Shown here one piece after another: positions 41,124-49,771 of a DNA stretch of 64,000 bases. The stretch lies in NCBI RefSeq assembly GCF_007713685.1, contig NZ_VMRJ01000006.1:222561-286560 (forward strand), written 5' to 3'. Position 1 is the stretch's first letter; every line of letters starts with the position of its first letter. Below the pieces are notes generated by a model that worked only from the letters and a program-made list of their open reading frames with translations, ran no database searches and was not told the DNA's origin. This DNA is from Hymenobacter setariae. Lineage in GTDB: Bacteria; Bacteroidota; Bacteroidia; Cytophagales; Hymenobacteraceae. A program made the translations under genes and the position numbers.

Positions 41124-44087
41124 ATGCAAACACTTTCCTCTCCTAAGTCGTCATTTTGGCGCAATGGGTGGTTTCTCATTCTGTGGCTGGTCGGCCTAGG
41201 CTGGCTGCTGCCAACAGCTGCGCACGCTACCCACCTTCGTGCCGGCGACATACAGGCTAAGGTTGACACTACGCCGACCCGTAACCCAAACCGCATATTT
41301 TTTAAGCTTACACTGTACCGAGACCCCACCAAGGTGCAGCAAAACACCATTAGAGTATACTATGGTGATGGTAAAACCAGCGACCTAGATATACCGGGTG
41401 GAATTCCTAAAACCAGCGAAGTATCGGTATCGCCTACGGCCAACGTCATTACGTTTTACTTCGAGCATACGTACCCTGGCTCGGGCCGGTACACGGCCAG
41501 TATGGTAGAGGCCAACCGGGTAGCGGGAGTGATAAACATGACGGCCTCGGTTAACCAGACGTTCTACATCAGCACTACGCTGACGGTAGACCCTGGCCTA
41601 GGTCAGAATCACTTGCCCGTGTTGCGGGCACCTGCCATTGATGCCGCGGCTGCCGGGCAAGTATTCTTGCACAACCCCGCTGCCTACGATGCCGATGGTG
41701 ACTCGCTAGGCTTCCGGCTGATGCAGAGCCAGCAGGTAGCGTTGATACCGAACCCGCTGCCCGCCAGCTTTATCCCCACGCCTAGCATTACGAACGGCTA
41801 CGAGTATCCAAACAGCCAGAGTTTTACATCGGGGGGGCAATCACCTAAGCAGGTTTCCTTTTTGGACAACAACGGCAACCAGCTAGCGCAGGTGGGAGCT
41901 GATGCTTCACTAACCATCAATAGAAGCGGCCAGCTTATCTGGAATGCGCCGTTGCGGGTAGGCACGTATAACGTTGCGATTATCGTAGAAGAGTGGCGTA
42001 AAAATGCCCTAGGCTACATTAAGATAGGAGAGGTGCTGCGCGACATGCAGATAGACGTGGTAGCTACTACCAATCTGCCCCCAGTAATCAAAATTCCTCA
42101 GGATACTTGCGTAGTCGCCGGTGCGGTCCTCAACAAGAGCGTAACAGCGGTAGACGGTACCGGCCCCAATGCTCCAGCTACGCCAATACAGCTTTTTGCC
42201 TATAGCGGCATCATTCCGCCGGCTACCTTCCGGCAGTCGACCCAAGGCCCGCCGCGGGCAGTAGGCCGGTTTAACTGGACTACGGCGTGCGAGAATATCG
42301 CGGCGCAGCCCTATCTCGTGGTGTTTAAAGCGCAGGATACGCCTCGCACCCCCCCTAATTCGAATGACCCGCCGCTGATTGATGAGAAAACTTGGCGCGT
42401 AACAGTAGTGGGCCCTGCGCCCACCAACTTGCAAGCGGCTCCCACTACGAATCAGCGCGTACTGCTGACATGGGCTAGCTACCCGTGCCTCTTCTCCAGC
42501 CAGCCTGGGGTGCTGCCCACTATCCAGATTTACCGCCGCGAAAACTCTTATCCGTTTACGCCGGGGCCCTGCGAAACGGGAATTCCAGCTGCGGCGGGGT
42601 ACACGCGCATTGCAAGCATCCCGGCAAATCTAACGGCTTACACTGACGATAACAATGGCCAAGGACTGACCCGTGGGCGCACGTACTGCTACCGCATCTA
42701 CGTCACCTTCCCGCTGCCAGCAGGCGGTGCCAGCCTAGCCTCGAATGAGTCTTGCGCTACGCTCTCGGGCCGCTCGGCGCAGATTACGAATGTGGATGTG
42801 TTGACAACCGCTGCCACCAACGGGCAAATTGCCATTAAGTGGACCCAGCCGCGGCCCAACGTAGGTAGCTTCAACGCCCCCCTAGGGTATCGCCTGAGCC
42901 GCAGCGCTACGGGCGCCGCGCCCTTCACGCTGGTAACTACCAAAACCAGCCTGACCGACACCACCTACGTGGACAGCGACGCCTCCTTGAACACGCAAGA
43001 TGTGCAGTACACCTACCAATTGGTGTTTTTCAGTGCTGCCGCGCCGCAGCCCGGCAGTGCCGAAACCTCGGAAACCTCGCCGCTGGCTAGCAGTGTGCGC
43101 CTGAATGTGGTGCCAAATAGCCTAGGTCGGCAAAATGCGCTTACTTGGACATATAATGTACCCTGGGATAACAGTGGCCGGCCGACGAGTATTTATCGCC
43201 GTGTAGGCACGGGGACGGGGGCATTCAGCCTGCTGACCACCGTGACGCCGAGCGCGGGTGCCACGAGCGTTACCTACGCCGACCAGGGCCTCACGGTGGG
43301 CGAAACGTACTGCTACTATGTGCAAACCAACGGACAGTACGCCACACCGACTAACTCGCTCGGCCAGCCAATACTGACCAACTTGCTCAACCGCAGCCAG
43401 CAGATTTGCACCGTGCTCATCCCGACGCCATGCACACCGGTGTTGACGGTGGTGCCTACCAACTGCGATAGCCTGGCCAACGTCAACCAGACTTCCTCAA
43501 CCTTCGACTTCCTCAACCAGCGCTACCAAAACCGCCTGCGCTGGACCCTAGGTAACACGCCGGCCGGCTGTAGCTCGGATGTAGCGTACTTCCGCATTTT
43601 CTACCGCAGTACGGCCGATGGTCCCTTCACGCTCATCGACTCTACCACTCAGTACACCTATCTGCACCGGGTGCCACTCAACACGAGTGGCAATACGGGT
43701 GGGGCAGGCTGTTACGTGGTGCAGGCCGTGAACGCCGCCAAAGTGCGTAGCGCCCTGAGCAATGTGGCCTGCCAGGATAACTGCGTGTTCTTCTTGCTGC
43801 CTAACATCTTCACGCCCAATGGGGATGACATCAACGAGAAGTTCCGGCCTAAGACAGCCAGCCCGATTGTGCGCACCCACATTCAGGTATTCAACCGCTG
43901 GGGCCGCAAGGTGTACGAGAGCGACAAGGACCCCTATATCAACTGGGATGGCGGCGGCCCGCTCGGCGAAACGGGTACCAGTGGCAAGGTGTCAAATGGC
44001 CTCTACTACTACCTAGCCGAGGTAGAGTTTGCCGATTTTGCTGGCACTAAGCGCACCTACAAAGGCTGGGTTGAAGTGGCCCGCTAG
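41124..44087 (+). CDS. T9SS type B sorting (gliding-motility C-terminal domain) surface protein
   Basis: 987 residues. Signal peptide about 1-37 (hydrophobic FLILWLVGLGWLLPTAAHA). The mature protein opens 'THLRAGDIQAKVD', the start seen in many large Bacteroidota surface proteins. The middle contains PKD/cadherin-like segments and several fibronectin-III-type repeats ('RNALTWTYNVPWDNSGRPTS' style). The C-terminal 90 residues are the CHU_C/type B sorting domain: 'LPNIFTPNGDDINEKFRP', 'IQVFNRWGRKVYESD', 'NGLYYYLAEVEFAD' and final 'YKGWVEVAR'. That domain directs export through the T9SS, of which SprA in this window is part. Function at the surface (adhesion or gliding) is unknown. Confidence 0.88.
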   Translation: MQTLSSPKSSFWRNGWFLILWLVGLGWLLPTAAHATHLRAGDIQAKVDTTPTRNPNRIFFKLTLYRDPTKVQQNTIRVYYGDGKTSDLDIPGGIPKTSEVSVSPTANVITFYFEHTYPGSGRYTASMVEANRVAGVINMTASVNQTFYISTTLTVDPGLGQNHLPVLRAPAIDAAAAGQVFLHNPAAYDADGDSLGFRLMQSQQVALIPNPLPASFIPTPSITNGYEYPNSQSFTSGGQSPKQVSFLDNNGNQLAQVGADASLTINRSGQLIWNAPLRVGTYNVAIIVEEWRKNALGYIKIGEVLRDMQIDVVATTNLPPVIKIPQDTCVVAGAVLNKSVTAVDGTGPNAPATPIQLFAYSGIIPPATFRQSTQGPPRAVGRFNWTTACENIAAQPYLVVFKAQDTPRTPPNSNDPPLIDEKTWRVTVVGPAPTNLQAAPTTNQRVLLTWASYPCLFSSQPGVLPTIQIYRRENSYPFTPGPCETGIPAAAGYTRIASIPANLTAYTDDNNGQGLTRGRTYCYRIYVTFPLPAGGASLASNESCATLSGRSAQITNVDVLTTAATNGQIAIKWTQPRPNVGSFNAPLGYRLSRSATGAAPFTLVTTKTSLTDTTYVDSDASLNTQDVQYTYQLVFFSAAAPQPGSAETSETSPLASSVRLNVVPNSLGRQNALTWTYNVPWDNSGRPTSIYRRVGTGTGAFSLLTTVTPSAGATSVTYADQGLTVGETYCYYVQTNGQYATPTNSLGQPILTNLLNRSQQICTVLIPTPCTPVLTVVPTNCDSLANVNQTSSTFDFLNQRYQNRLRWTLGNTPAGCSSDVAYFRIFYRSTADGPFTLIDSTTQYTYLHRVPLNTSGNTGGAGCYVVQAVNAAKVRSALSNVACQDNCVFFLLPNIFTPNGDDINEKFRPKTASPIVRTHIQVFNRWGRKVYESDKDPYINWDGGGPLGETGTSGKVSNGLYYYLAEVEFADFAGTKRTYKGWVEVAR

Positions 44088-44109
44088 CGCAGGCCACCCG
44101 GCAGACAAG

Positions 44110-44141
44110 AAAAGCCGCCCCGAAAGAGGCGGCTTTTTTTT
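44110..44141 (+). terminator. Terminator after the type B surface protein gene
   Basis: 10-bp stem AAAAGCCGCC / GGCGGCTTTT with an 8-nt loop, followed by eight T on the plus strand, 22 bp after the stop codon. Confidence 0.9.
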
Positions 44142-44200
44142 GCGCTAAGTTTGCCCCGCCGGCCGCTGGCTAGCCTTGTTCTACTTTAGTAACGCTGTTT

Positions 44201-45112
44201 GTGAATCCCACTCAACCTACCACCGTTGGCCCCGTGGCCGTTGTTTTTCCTGGCCAAGGCAGCCAGTTTCCGGGCATGGCCCGCGAGCTATTCGACCAAA
44301 GCGAGGCTGCTCGTGCCTTGCTGACCCAGGCTAACGACATCCTAGGGTTTAGCCTCACCAAGCTAATGTTTGAGGGTACGGAGGCAGACTTGCGCCGCAC
44401 CGATGTAACGCAGCCTGCCGTATTCGTGCACTCAGTAGCGCAGTTTGTGGCCCAGCCCGACCTACAGCCCGCTATGGTGGCCGGCCACTCCCTAGGTGAG
44501 TTTTCGGCACTAGTAGCGGCTGGGGTGCTTTCCTTTGCCGATGCCCTGCCGCTGGTAGCCCGTCGTGCCCAGGCTATGCAGGCCGCTTGCGACGAGCAGC
44601 CCGGCACCATGGCCGCCATCTTGGGCTTGGCCGACGACGTGGTAGAGCGCGTGTGCCAGGAAATAACGGCCGCCGGCGACGTAGTAGTAGCTGCAAACTA
44701 CAACTGCCCCGGCCAGTTGGTTATCTCTGGCTCGGCTGATGGCATCACCAAAGCTTGCGAAGCGCTGAAGGCAGCGGGTGCCAAGCGTGCGCTACCGCTG
44801 CCTGTAGGCGGGGCATTTCACTCGCCATTGATGCAGTCTGCGCAGGCCGCACTGGCCGAAGCCATCGAGCGCACCACCTTTCAGCCCGCGCGCTGCCCTG
44901 TGTACCAAAATGTGGACGCGGCGCCGCACCGCGACCCCGCCGAAATTAAAGCGAACCTATTGGCCCAGCTCACCGCCCCTGTGCGCTGGACCCAGAGCGT
45001 GCAGGCCATGGCGCAGGACGGCGCTACTACTTTCCTGGAGTGCGGCCCCGGCAAGGTATTGCAAGGCCTGGTAAAGAAAATAGCACCCACCGCTGCTGCG
45101 GCCTCGGTGTAG
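44201..45112 (+). CDS. fabD: Malonyl CoA-acyl carrier protein transacylase
   Basis: 303 residues, GTG start at 44201. FabD moves malonyl from CoA to ACP, supplying the extender unit for fatty-acid synthesis. Motifs: 'VVFPGQGSQFPGMARELF', nucleophile Ser in 'MVAGHSLGEFSALVAAGV', the conserved Arg and Gln around 'LVARRAQAMQAACDEQPG', and the catalytic His in 'LPVGGAFHSPLMQSA'. The end 'FLECGPGKVLQGLVKKI' is typical. Other fab genes are not adjacent. It converges on folK. Confidence 0.95.
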   Translation: MNPTQPTTVGPVAVVFPGQGSQFPGMARELFDQSEAARALLTQANDILGFSLTKLMFEGTEADLRRTDVTQPAVFVHSVAQFVAQPDLQPAMVAGHSLGEFSALVAAGVLSFADALPLVARRAQAMQAACDEQPGTMAAILGLADDVVERVCQEITAAGDVVVAANYNCPGQLVISGSADGITKACEALKAAGAKRALPLPVGGAFHSPLMQSAQAALAEAIERTTFQPARCPVYQNVDAAPHRDPAEIKANLLAQLTAPVRWTQSVQAMAQDGATTFLECGPGKVLQGLVKKIAPTAAAASV

Positions 45113-45150
45113 GGCAGTAGGTAACCCAGGGGCCACCTAGGCTCATAGCC

Positions 45151-45215
45151 AAGCTAAAGCCCACCGTACGCCTAGCCTTTGTGAGGCCTGGGCGTGCGGT
45201 GGGCTTTAGCTTTTT
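45151..45215. terminator. Long hairpin between convergent fabD and folK
   Basis: 16-bp perfect arm AAGCTAAAGCCCACCG (45151-45166) pairs with 45197-45212; after one T-G wobble the stem continues for at least four more pairs. A run of five T on the plus strand (45211-45215) serves fabD. The right arm reaches the last codons of folK. Confidence 0.8.
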
Positions 45216-45697
45216 ACTTGGGTCACTGGCAGTGGGTCGGGGCAATTATCCAGAAGCTCCGCCACTGTTTGATGTAGCTGCGGATGAAGTAATTGCGGAG
45301 CTATTTCGGCCAGCGGTACCAACGCAAATCGGCGGGCTGGCAATGCCGGGTGTGGTACGGTTAGGGTAGGGGTACTGATAATTTCCTGCCCATAAAGCAA
45401 AATGTCTACATCCAGCGTGCGGGCGCCCCAGCGCTGCCGCCGCTCGCGGCCAGCCTGCTGCTCGGCGGCCAAGCAAGCGGCAAGTAGCTCGGCAGCGGGC
45501 AGGGCAGTACGCACAGCCAGCGCTTGGTTTAAAAAGGCAGGCTGGTCTTCGAGGCCCCAGGCCGCTGTTTCGTAATAAGCCGACGCTGCCGTGATAGCGC
45601 CGGCCGTGGCTGCTAGCACCTGCTGTGCGTGCTGCAAGTGAGCAGCCCGGTCACCTAGGTTGCTGCCCAGCAATAGATAAGCCACTACACTGCTCAT
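45206..45697 (-). CDS. folK: 2-amino-4-hydroxy-6-hydroxymethyldihydropteridine pyrophosphokinase
   Basis: 163 residues. FolK transfers pyrophosphate from ATP to the pterin precursor of folate. Motifs: 'AYLLLGSNLGDRAAHLQHA' at the N-terminus, 'YYETAAWGLEDQPAFLNQAL' for pterin binding, and the metal/ATP site 'RWGARTLDVDILLYGQE' with 'LTVPHPALPARRFALVPLAE'. All family landmarks are intact. It overlaps the preceding hydrolase gene by 4 bp, so they share a transcript, though their functions are not obviously linked. Confidence 0.95.
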   Translation of the reverse strand: MSSVVAYLLLGSNLGDRAAHLQHAQQVLAATAGAITAASAYYETAAWGLEDQPAFLNQALAVRTALPAAELLAACLAAEQQAGRERRQRWGARTLDVDILLYGQEIISTPTLTVPHPALPARRFALVPLAEIAPQLLHPQLHQTVAELLDNCPDPLPVTQVKS

Positions 45698-46563
45698 GCG
45701 TGCTGCTGAAAAAAGGCGGCAGTGCGCTCGGCCACTAGCCGGGCCAACGGAGGCAGCTCGGGCGAAACCCAGGGATGGCTGCCCCCGAACATATGCCCAG
45801 CATCCGGCACAATGAGCAGCTCCGCGTCGGGCTTGCGGGCCAGCAGCTCTTCGGCGGCGCTTAGGGGCACGGTTTCGTCGGGGTCGCCGTGTACAATGAG
45901 CAAGGGCTGGCGCAATTGCGGCACCAGCTTCGGAAGGTCGAGGCGCGGTAAGTTGGCGTGGTAGTCTTCGGCAATCTGATAGTACATGGGGAGTTGCTGG
46001 CCGGTGCGCGAGTTAGGCACATAGAGCACGCCTTGGCGCTGCCACTGCGCAATGACATCGGCGGGCCAGCGCGGGGCAAGGTCGGCCACGGCTGCCCAGG
46101 TGGCTACGGCGGTAACCCGCGCGTCTTCGGCCGCTTTTAGTAGCACCAGCCCGCCCCCGCGGCTGTGACCAATGAGGTACAAGCGCCCTAGGTCGAGCGT
46201 GTCCGCGGGCAGGGGCGTAGCGCCAGGTGTATGCAGAGCATCGAGCAGCTGCCCTAGGTCATTAAGCTCATGACTAAAGTTGTTATGCCCAAAGGCCTCG
46301 AGGTCTTCGAGGTCGCCGGTGCCACCTACCACCACGCCGTTGTGCGAGAGGTTGAGCTTGATGAATACAAAGCCTTGCTCGGCAAAAAAACGCGCCAGCA
46401 AGGAGAAGTGGCCCCAATCCTTAAAGCCTTTAAAGCCATGCACAAACACCACTATGGGCCGGGGTGAAGCGGCCGGCGAATCGGGGGCCAGATAGGTGGC
46501 ATCGGCAGCAAAAGAGCGGCCGTGGCTAGTGCCCGTAAGCACGAACTCAACAGTAGTAAGCAT
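45694..46563 (-). CDS. Alpha/beta hydrolase
   Basis: 289 residues from ATG at 46561-46563 (MLTTVEFVLTGTSHGRSF). The fold is the alpha/beta hydrolase: oxyanion loop 'IVVFVHGFKGFKDWGHFS', nucleophile Ser in 'LYLIGHSRGGGLVLLKAA', acid in 'LLIVHGDPDETVPLSAAEEL', His in 'LLIVPDAGHMFGGSHPW'. It resembles dienelactone-hydrolase/serine-aminopeptidase type enzymes; the substrate is unknown. No signal peptide. It overlaps folK by 4 bp and is divergent from the polyprenyl synthase gene with an 82-bp gap. Confidence 0.88.
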   Translation of the reverse strand: MLTTVEFVLTGTSHGRSFAADATYLAPDSPAASPRPIVVFVHGFKGFKDWGHFSLLARFFAEQGFVFIKLNLSHNGVVVGGTGDLEDLEAFGHNNFSHELNDLGQLLDALHTPGATPLPADTLDLGRLYLIGHSRGGGLVLLKAAEDARVTAVATWAAVADLAPRWPADVIAQWQRQGVLYVPNSRTGQQLPMYYQIAEDYHANLPRLDLPKLVPQLRQPLLIVHGDPDETVPLSAAEELLARKPDAELLIVPDAGHMFGGSHPWVSPELPPLARLVAERTAAFFQQHA

Positions 46564-46645
46564 ACGTATAGCGAGGAAAAGCACCGCAAGCTACTTCCTA
46601 GGCAGTAGGGGCCAATGCGCCCGGCTGCCGTATCATTGCGCCCGC

Positions 46646-47635
46646 ATGGCACATCCGCTCGACTCTATTCAAGCTCCTATCGCCGCCGAAATGGCTGAGT
46701 TTGAGGTGAAATTTCGCCAGTCGATGCAAACCAACGTGCTGCTGCTTGACAAGATAATGGGCTACATCGTGCGCCGCAAAGGCAAGCAAGTGCGGCCCAT
46801 GTTTGTGTTCTTGACGGCTCGCACGGTAGCCGCTGACCCAGCGGGCACGCTAAACCCAGCTTCATTTCGGGGAGCGGCCCTCATCGAACTCCTGCACACC
46901 GCCACGCTGGTGCACGACGATGTAGTAGACGAGAGCAACTATCGCCGTGGCTTCTTTTCTATCAACGCGCTGTGGAAGAACAAGATAGCAGTACTGGTAG
47001 GCGACTACCTACTCTCGCGGGGCTTGCAGCTAGCGCTGGAACATGATGACTTCGACCTACTCAAGATAGTGAACCGTGCGGTGCGTGAGCTCAGCGAAGG
47101 CGAGCTACTGCAAATAGAAAAGGCCCGCCGCCTTGACATCACGGAAGATGTGTATTTCGATATTATCCGTCAAAAAACAGCTTCGCTCATTGCCTCCTGC
47201 ACGGCGGTGGGAGCGGCCTCGGTGGGTGCCAGCAAAGAAGTAGTAGAGCGCGCCCGCCTCTTTGGTGAGAAGGTAGGTATGGCCTTTCAGATAAAAGATG
47301 ACTTGTTTGACTACGGCACCGCCGAAATCGGCAAGCCGGTAGGCATCGACATCAAGGAGAAGAAAATGACTCTGCCGCTCATCTACGCCTTGCAGCAGGC
47401 GAGTTGGATTGAAAAGCGCCGCGTTATTTTCAACGTAAAAAACAATGCCGGCCATCGCGACCGTGTGCAGCAGGTTATCGACTTCGTTAAAAAATCGGGC
47501 GGCCTCGACTACGCCGTGCGCACCATGGAGCGCTATCGCGACGAGGCCCTAGCCATCTTGCACGAGTTTCCAGCCTCCGCCGCCCGTACCTCGCTAGAAG
47601 CGCTGATAAACTACACGATAGAGCGGGAGAAATAA
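46646..47635 (+). CDS. Polyprenyl diphosphate synthase
   Basis: 329 residues from ATG at 46646 (MAHPLDSIQAPIAAEMAE); the frame is open further upstream but that part shadows the hydrolase gene on the other strand. It adds isopentenyl diphosphate units to an allylic primer to build the side chain of menaquinone. The first Asp-rich motif is in 'LVHDDVVDESNYRRG', and the second in 'FQIKDDLFDYGTAEIGKP'. 'RRKGKQVRPMFVFLTA' holds the diphosphate-binding Lys/Arg. Length and motifs fit the long-chain (IspB/HepT-like) trans synthases; chain length cannot be set by eye. Confidence 0.93.
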   Translation: MAHPLDSIQAPIAAEMAEFEVKFRQSMQTNVLLLDKIMGYIVRRKGKQVRPMFVFLTARTVAADPAGTLNPASFRGAALIELLHTATLVHDDVVDESNYRRGFFSINALWKNKIAVLVGDYLLSRGLQLALEHDDFDLLKIVNRAVRELSEGELLQIEKARRLDITEDVYFDIIRQKTASLIASCTAVGAASVGASKEVVERARLFGEKVGMAFQIKDDLFDYGTAEIGKPVGIDIKEKKMTLPLIYALQQASWIEKRRVIFNVKNNAGHRDRVQQVIDFVKKSGGLDYAVRTMERYRDEALAILHEFPASAARTSLEALINYTIEREK

Positions 47636-47665
47636 GTAAGTACCGCACCGTAGCGGCTACTTACC

Positions 47666-48346
47666 TCATTTCAGTAATAACCAAGGGCTAGGACACAGCT
47701 TAGCCCAATACTCTTGTTCGCTGGCTGGGGCTACGCCTGGGAAATCACCCCAGCGGCCTTGCATATCGCCTATTACTTGAAAATGTAGATGTGGTGGCCA
47801 ATCTCCATTCTCAGGGTAAGGCCCAACGCGGGCAAAAGCTTTCCCCGGAAGTACTGGATTACGTGGTTGCAAAGCCGCTAAATCGATACGGCTCAGATGG
47901 CCATATAGTGTATAGAATGGTACATCTTCTAGCCAATGCTGAATGATAACTGTTGGCCCGTAGTCGCCAAAATTGTTGTTATCTGCTACGCTATGCACTA
48001 CGCCCGCAAGCGGCGCAGCCACTGGGGTGCCGGCCGGTACCCACATATCTACACCTAGGTGTAGGGAGCGCGCTTCCGTGGCATCCTCAAAATGAGAACT
48101 TCGACGGTAAATGACCCGGTTTTCAAGGTAGCCGCCTATACCAATAGTAGCGTGCTGTTCGGCTAGCATCTGCTGTACTATCTCAGCAAAAGCGGCGGTG
48201 TCGCGCAGTTGTTCGGGGTGGGCGAGGAGCGGGTTGCTAGCCGTGAAGTTGAGGCGAGCTACGCCAGGACCGCGCACCGGAAAGGGAAAAATGGGAGCTA
48301 GCCGGTCGCGGTACCGGGCTAGGAGGGAAGCTAGGTCTTGAGGCAT
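47666..48346 (-). CDS. M23 (LytM) peptidoglycan endopeptidase, catalytic residues intact
   Basis: 226 residues without an obvious signal peptide. The M23 metallopeptidase core lies at about 85-205: 'SLHLGVDMWVPAGTPV' (zinc ligands His and Asp), 'YTLYGHLSRIDLAAL' and 'WPPHLHFQVIGDMQGRWG' (catalytic and zinc-binding His). All four functional positions are present, unlike the LytM protein at 57.7-59.2 kb. M23 enzymes cut peptide cross-links in the cell wall. The lack of a clear export signal is odd. A short N-terminal region with 'FPFPVRGPGVARLNFTASNP' precedes the domain. Confidence 0.85.
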   Translation of the reverse strand: MPQDLASLLARYRDRLAPIFPFPVRGPGVARLNFTASNPLLAHPEQLRDTAAFAEIVQQMLAEQHATIGIGGYLENRVIYRRSSHFEDATEARSLHLGVDMWVPAGTPVAAPLAGVVHSVADNNNFGDYGPTVIIQHWLEDVPFYTLYGHLSRIDLAALQPRNPVLPGKAFARVGPYPENGDWPPHLHFQVIGDMQGRWGDFPGVAPASEQEYWAKLCPSPWLLLK

Positions 48347-48478
48347 AGGGCCGCGAAGCTAGGCCATGGCGTCCAAGTGGACCCTAGGTCGGCGCAGGCA
48401 CCCAAATTATACACTAGCCGTACCAGGCACACGAACCGTAAATTTGCGCTTTATTTTAAATATATCAAGTCCGAGCCC

Positions 48479-49576
48479 ATGTCGTCGTACCTGACGCTGA
48501 CCGTCGTTGCCCTTACCCAGGAAACTCCCGATACCGTTACCATTCACCTGGAGCGGCCCGACCGCCAAACCGTGCCCAGCAAGCCCGGCCAGTTTTTGAC
48601 GCTGCTGGTGCCCTGTGGCCCCGCTGGCTCTAAGCCCGAGCGTCGGGCCTATTCGCTCAGCAGCACGCCTGCCGACGCACCTAGGCTCTCCGTAACAGTA
48701 AAGCGTGTGGCTGGTGGCTTAGTTAGCAACTATCTGCTCGATACAGTGCGAGTAGGCCAGCAGTACGAGGTGCTGCCGCCGCTCGGCAACTTTGTGGTGC
48801 AGCCCAGCCCCAAGGCGGCGCGCTCGCTGGTGCTCATCGGAGCAGGCTCGGGCATCACGCCACTCATGAGCATGCTCAAGGCGATTCTTAGTGAAGAGCC
48901 CCAGAGCCACGTGCTTTTGCTTTACGGCAACCGCAATGAGGAGTCCGTCATTTTTAAGCAGCAGCTTGCTGACCTAGAAGCTAACAGCCGTGGTCGCCTG
49001 CAGGTCGAGCACGTGTATAGCCAGCCGTTGCGTCCGGCCGGGCCGCACCAGCACACGGGTCGCGTCAACCGCACCACTATCCTGCGCATTCTAGAGCAGC
49101 GCCACCAGTTTCCAGCCCCGCAGGCCGAGTACTACATCTGCGGGCCTGAAGGCCTGATGGCCGAAGCCGAAGCCGCCCTACAACTACTCAACGTGCCGAG
49201 CAGCCGCATCCGGCGCGAGAGCTTTGTGGCTGCCGCCGACACGGCCGAAGCTAGTGCCACCCACGGCGACGTGCTGGCCGGCACCGACGATGGCCCCGTC
49301 AAGAGCCGCAACGTGACTATTCAGTACGAAGGCAGCGAATATGTATTGACGGTGCCCACCGGCAAAACCATCCTCGACGCCGCCCTCGATGAAGACATCG
49401 ACCTGCCGTATTCTTGCCAAGCAGGCCTGTGCACTGCCTGCCGCGGCAAGTGCCTATCGGGCAAGGTGCACCTCGACGAGCGCGAGGGCCTTTCTGATTC
49501 TGAAATCGCCAAAGGCTACGTGCTGACCTGTGTAGCCCATCCGCTTACTAGCGATGTGGTAATAGAAATCGGCTAA
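48479..49576 (+). CDS. Flavin oxidoreductase with C-terminal 2Fe-2S ferredoxin domain (PaaE/Hcr-like)
   Basis: 365 residues from ATG at 48479 (MSSYLTLTVVALTQETPD); a TAAATTTG element 33 bp upstream excludes the longer frame. FAD-binding domain: 'RRAYSLSSTPADAPRLSVTV'. NAD(P) domain: 'VLIGAGSGITPLMSMLKAIL' and 'EYYICGPEGLMAEAEAALQL'. The C-terminal plant-type ferredoxin has 'SCQAGLCTACRGKCLSGKV' plus a fourth Cys in 'GYVLTCVAHPLTSD'. This FNR-plus-ferredoxin layout is that of the reductase subunits of phenylacetyl-CoA oxygenase and alkane/ring hydroxylases. No oxygenase gene is nearby, so the electron acceptor is unknown. Confidence 0.9.
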   Translation: MSSYLTLTVVALTQETPDTVTIHLERPDRQTVPSKPGQFLTLLVPCGPAGSKPERRAYSLSSTPADAPRLSVTVKRVAGGLVSNYLLDTVRVGQQYEVLPPLGNFVVQPSPKAARSLVLIGAGSGITPLMSMLKAILSEEPQSHVLLLYGNRNEESVIFKQQLADLEANSRGRLQVEHVYSQPLRPAGPHQHTGRVNRTTILRILEQRHQFPAPQAEYYICGPEGLMAEAEAALQLLNVPSSRIRRESFVAAADTAEASATHGDVLAGTDDGPVKSRNVTIQYEGSEYVLTVPTGKTILDAALDEDIDLPYSCQAGLCTACRGKCLSGKVHLDEREGLSDSEIAKGYVLTCVAHPLTSDVVIEIG

Positions 49577-49771
49577 TTTTTAAGCAACGTTAGTTGGTTA
49601 GATAGTAAGGTTTTGCGCTTAAAAGGATTGTAGGTTGTAACCATTCGGCAATGCTTAATGGTTACAACGTAGGCAGTGCAGCTTACTTTGCTAGCTGCTG
49701 AGACGAGTGCTGGCTAGCTGGCCTGGTGACTGCCCGTACCCATTTGCGCGCTATTTGCGTACCCTATTTCT
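49577..49771 (+). other. Spacer with a 12-bp inverted repeat
   Basis: GTTGTAACCATT (49634-49645) and its exact complement (49657-49668) flank an 11-nt loop. No U-tract follows. It may end the reductase transcript or simply be one of the short intergenic palindromes common in this window. Confidence 0.5.

Noticed and set aside
48439..48446. TAAATTTG before the flavin reductase as a full promoter
   Set aside because: The -7 element fits, but the expected -33 position reads TTA, not TTG, and no other support exists; it was used only to judge the start codon.
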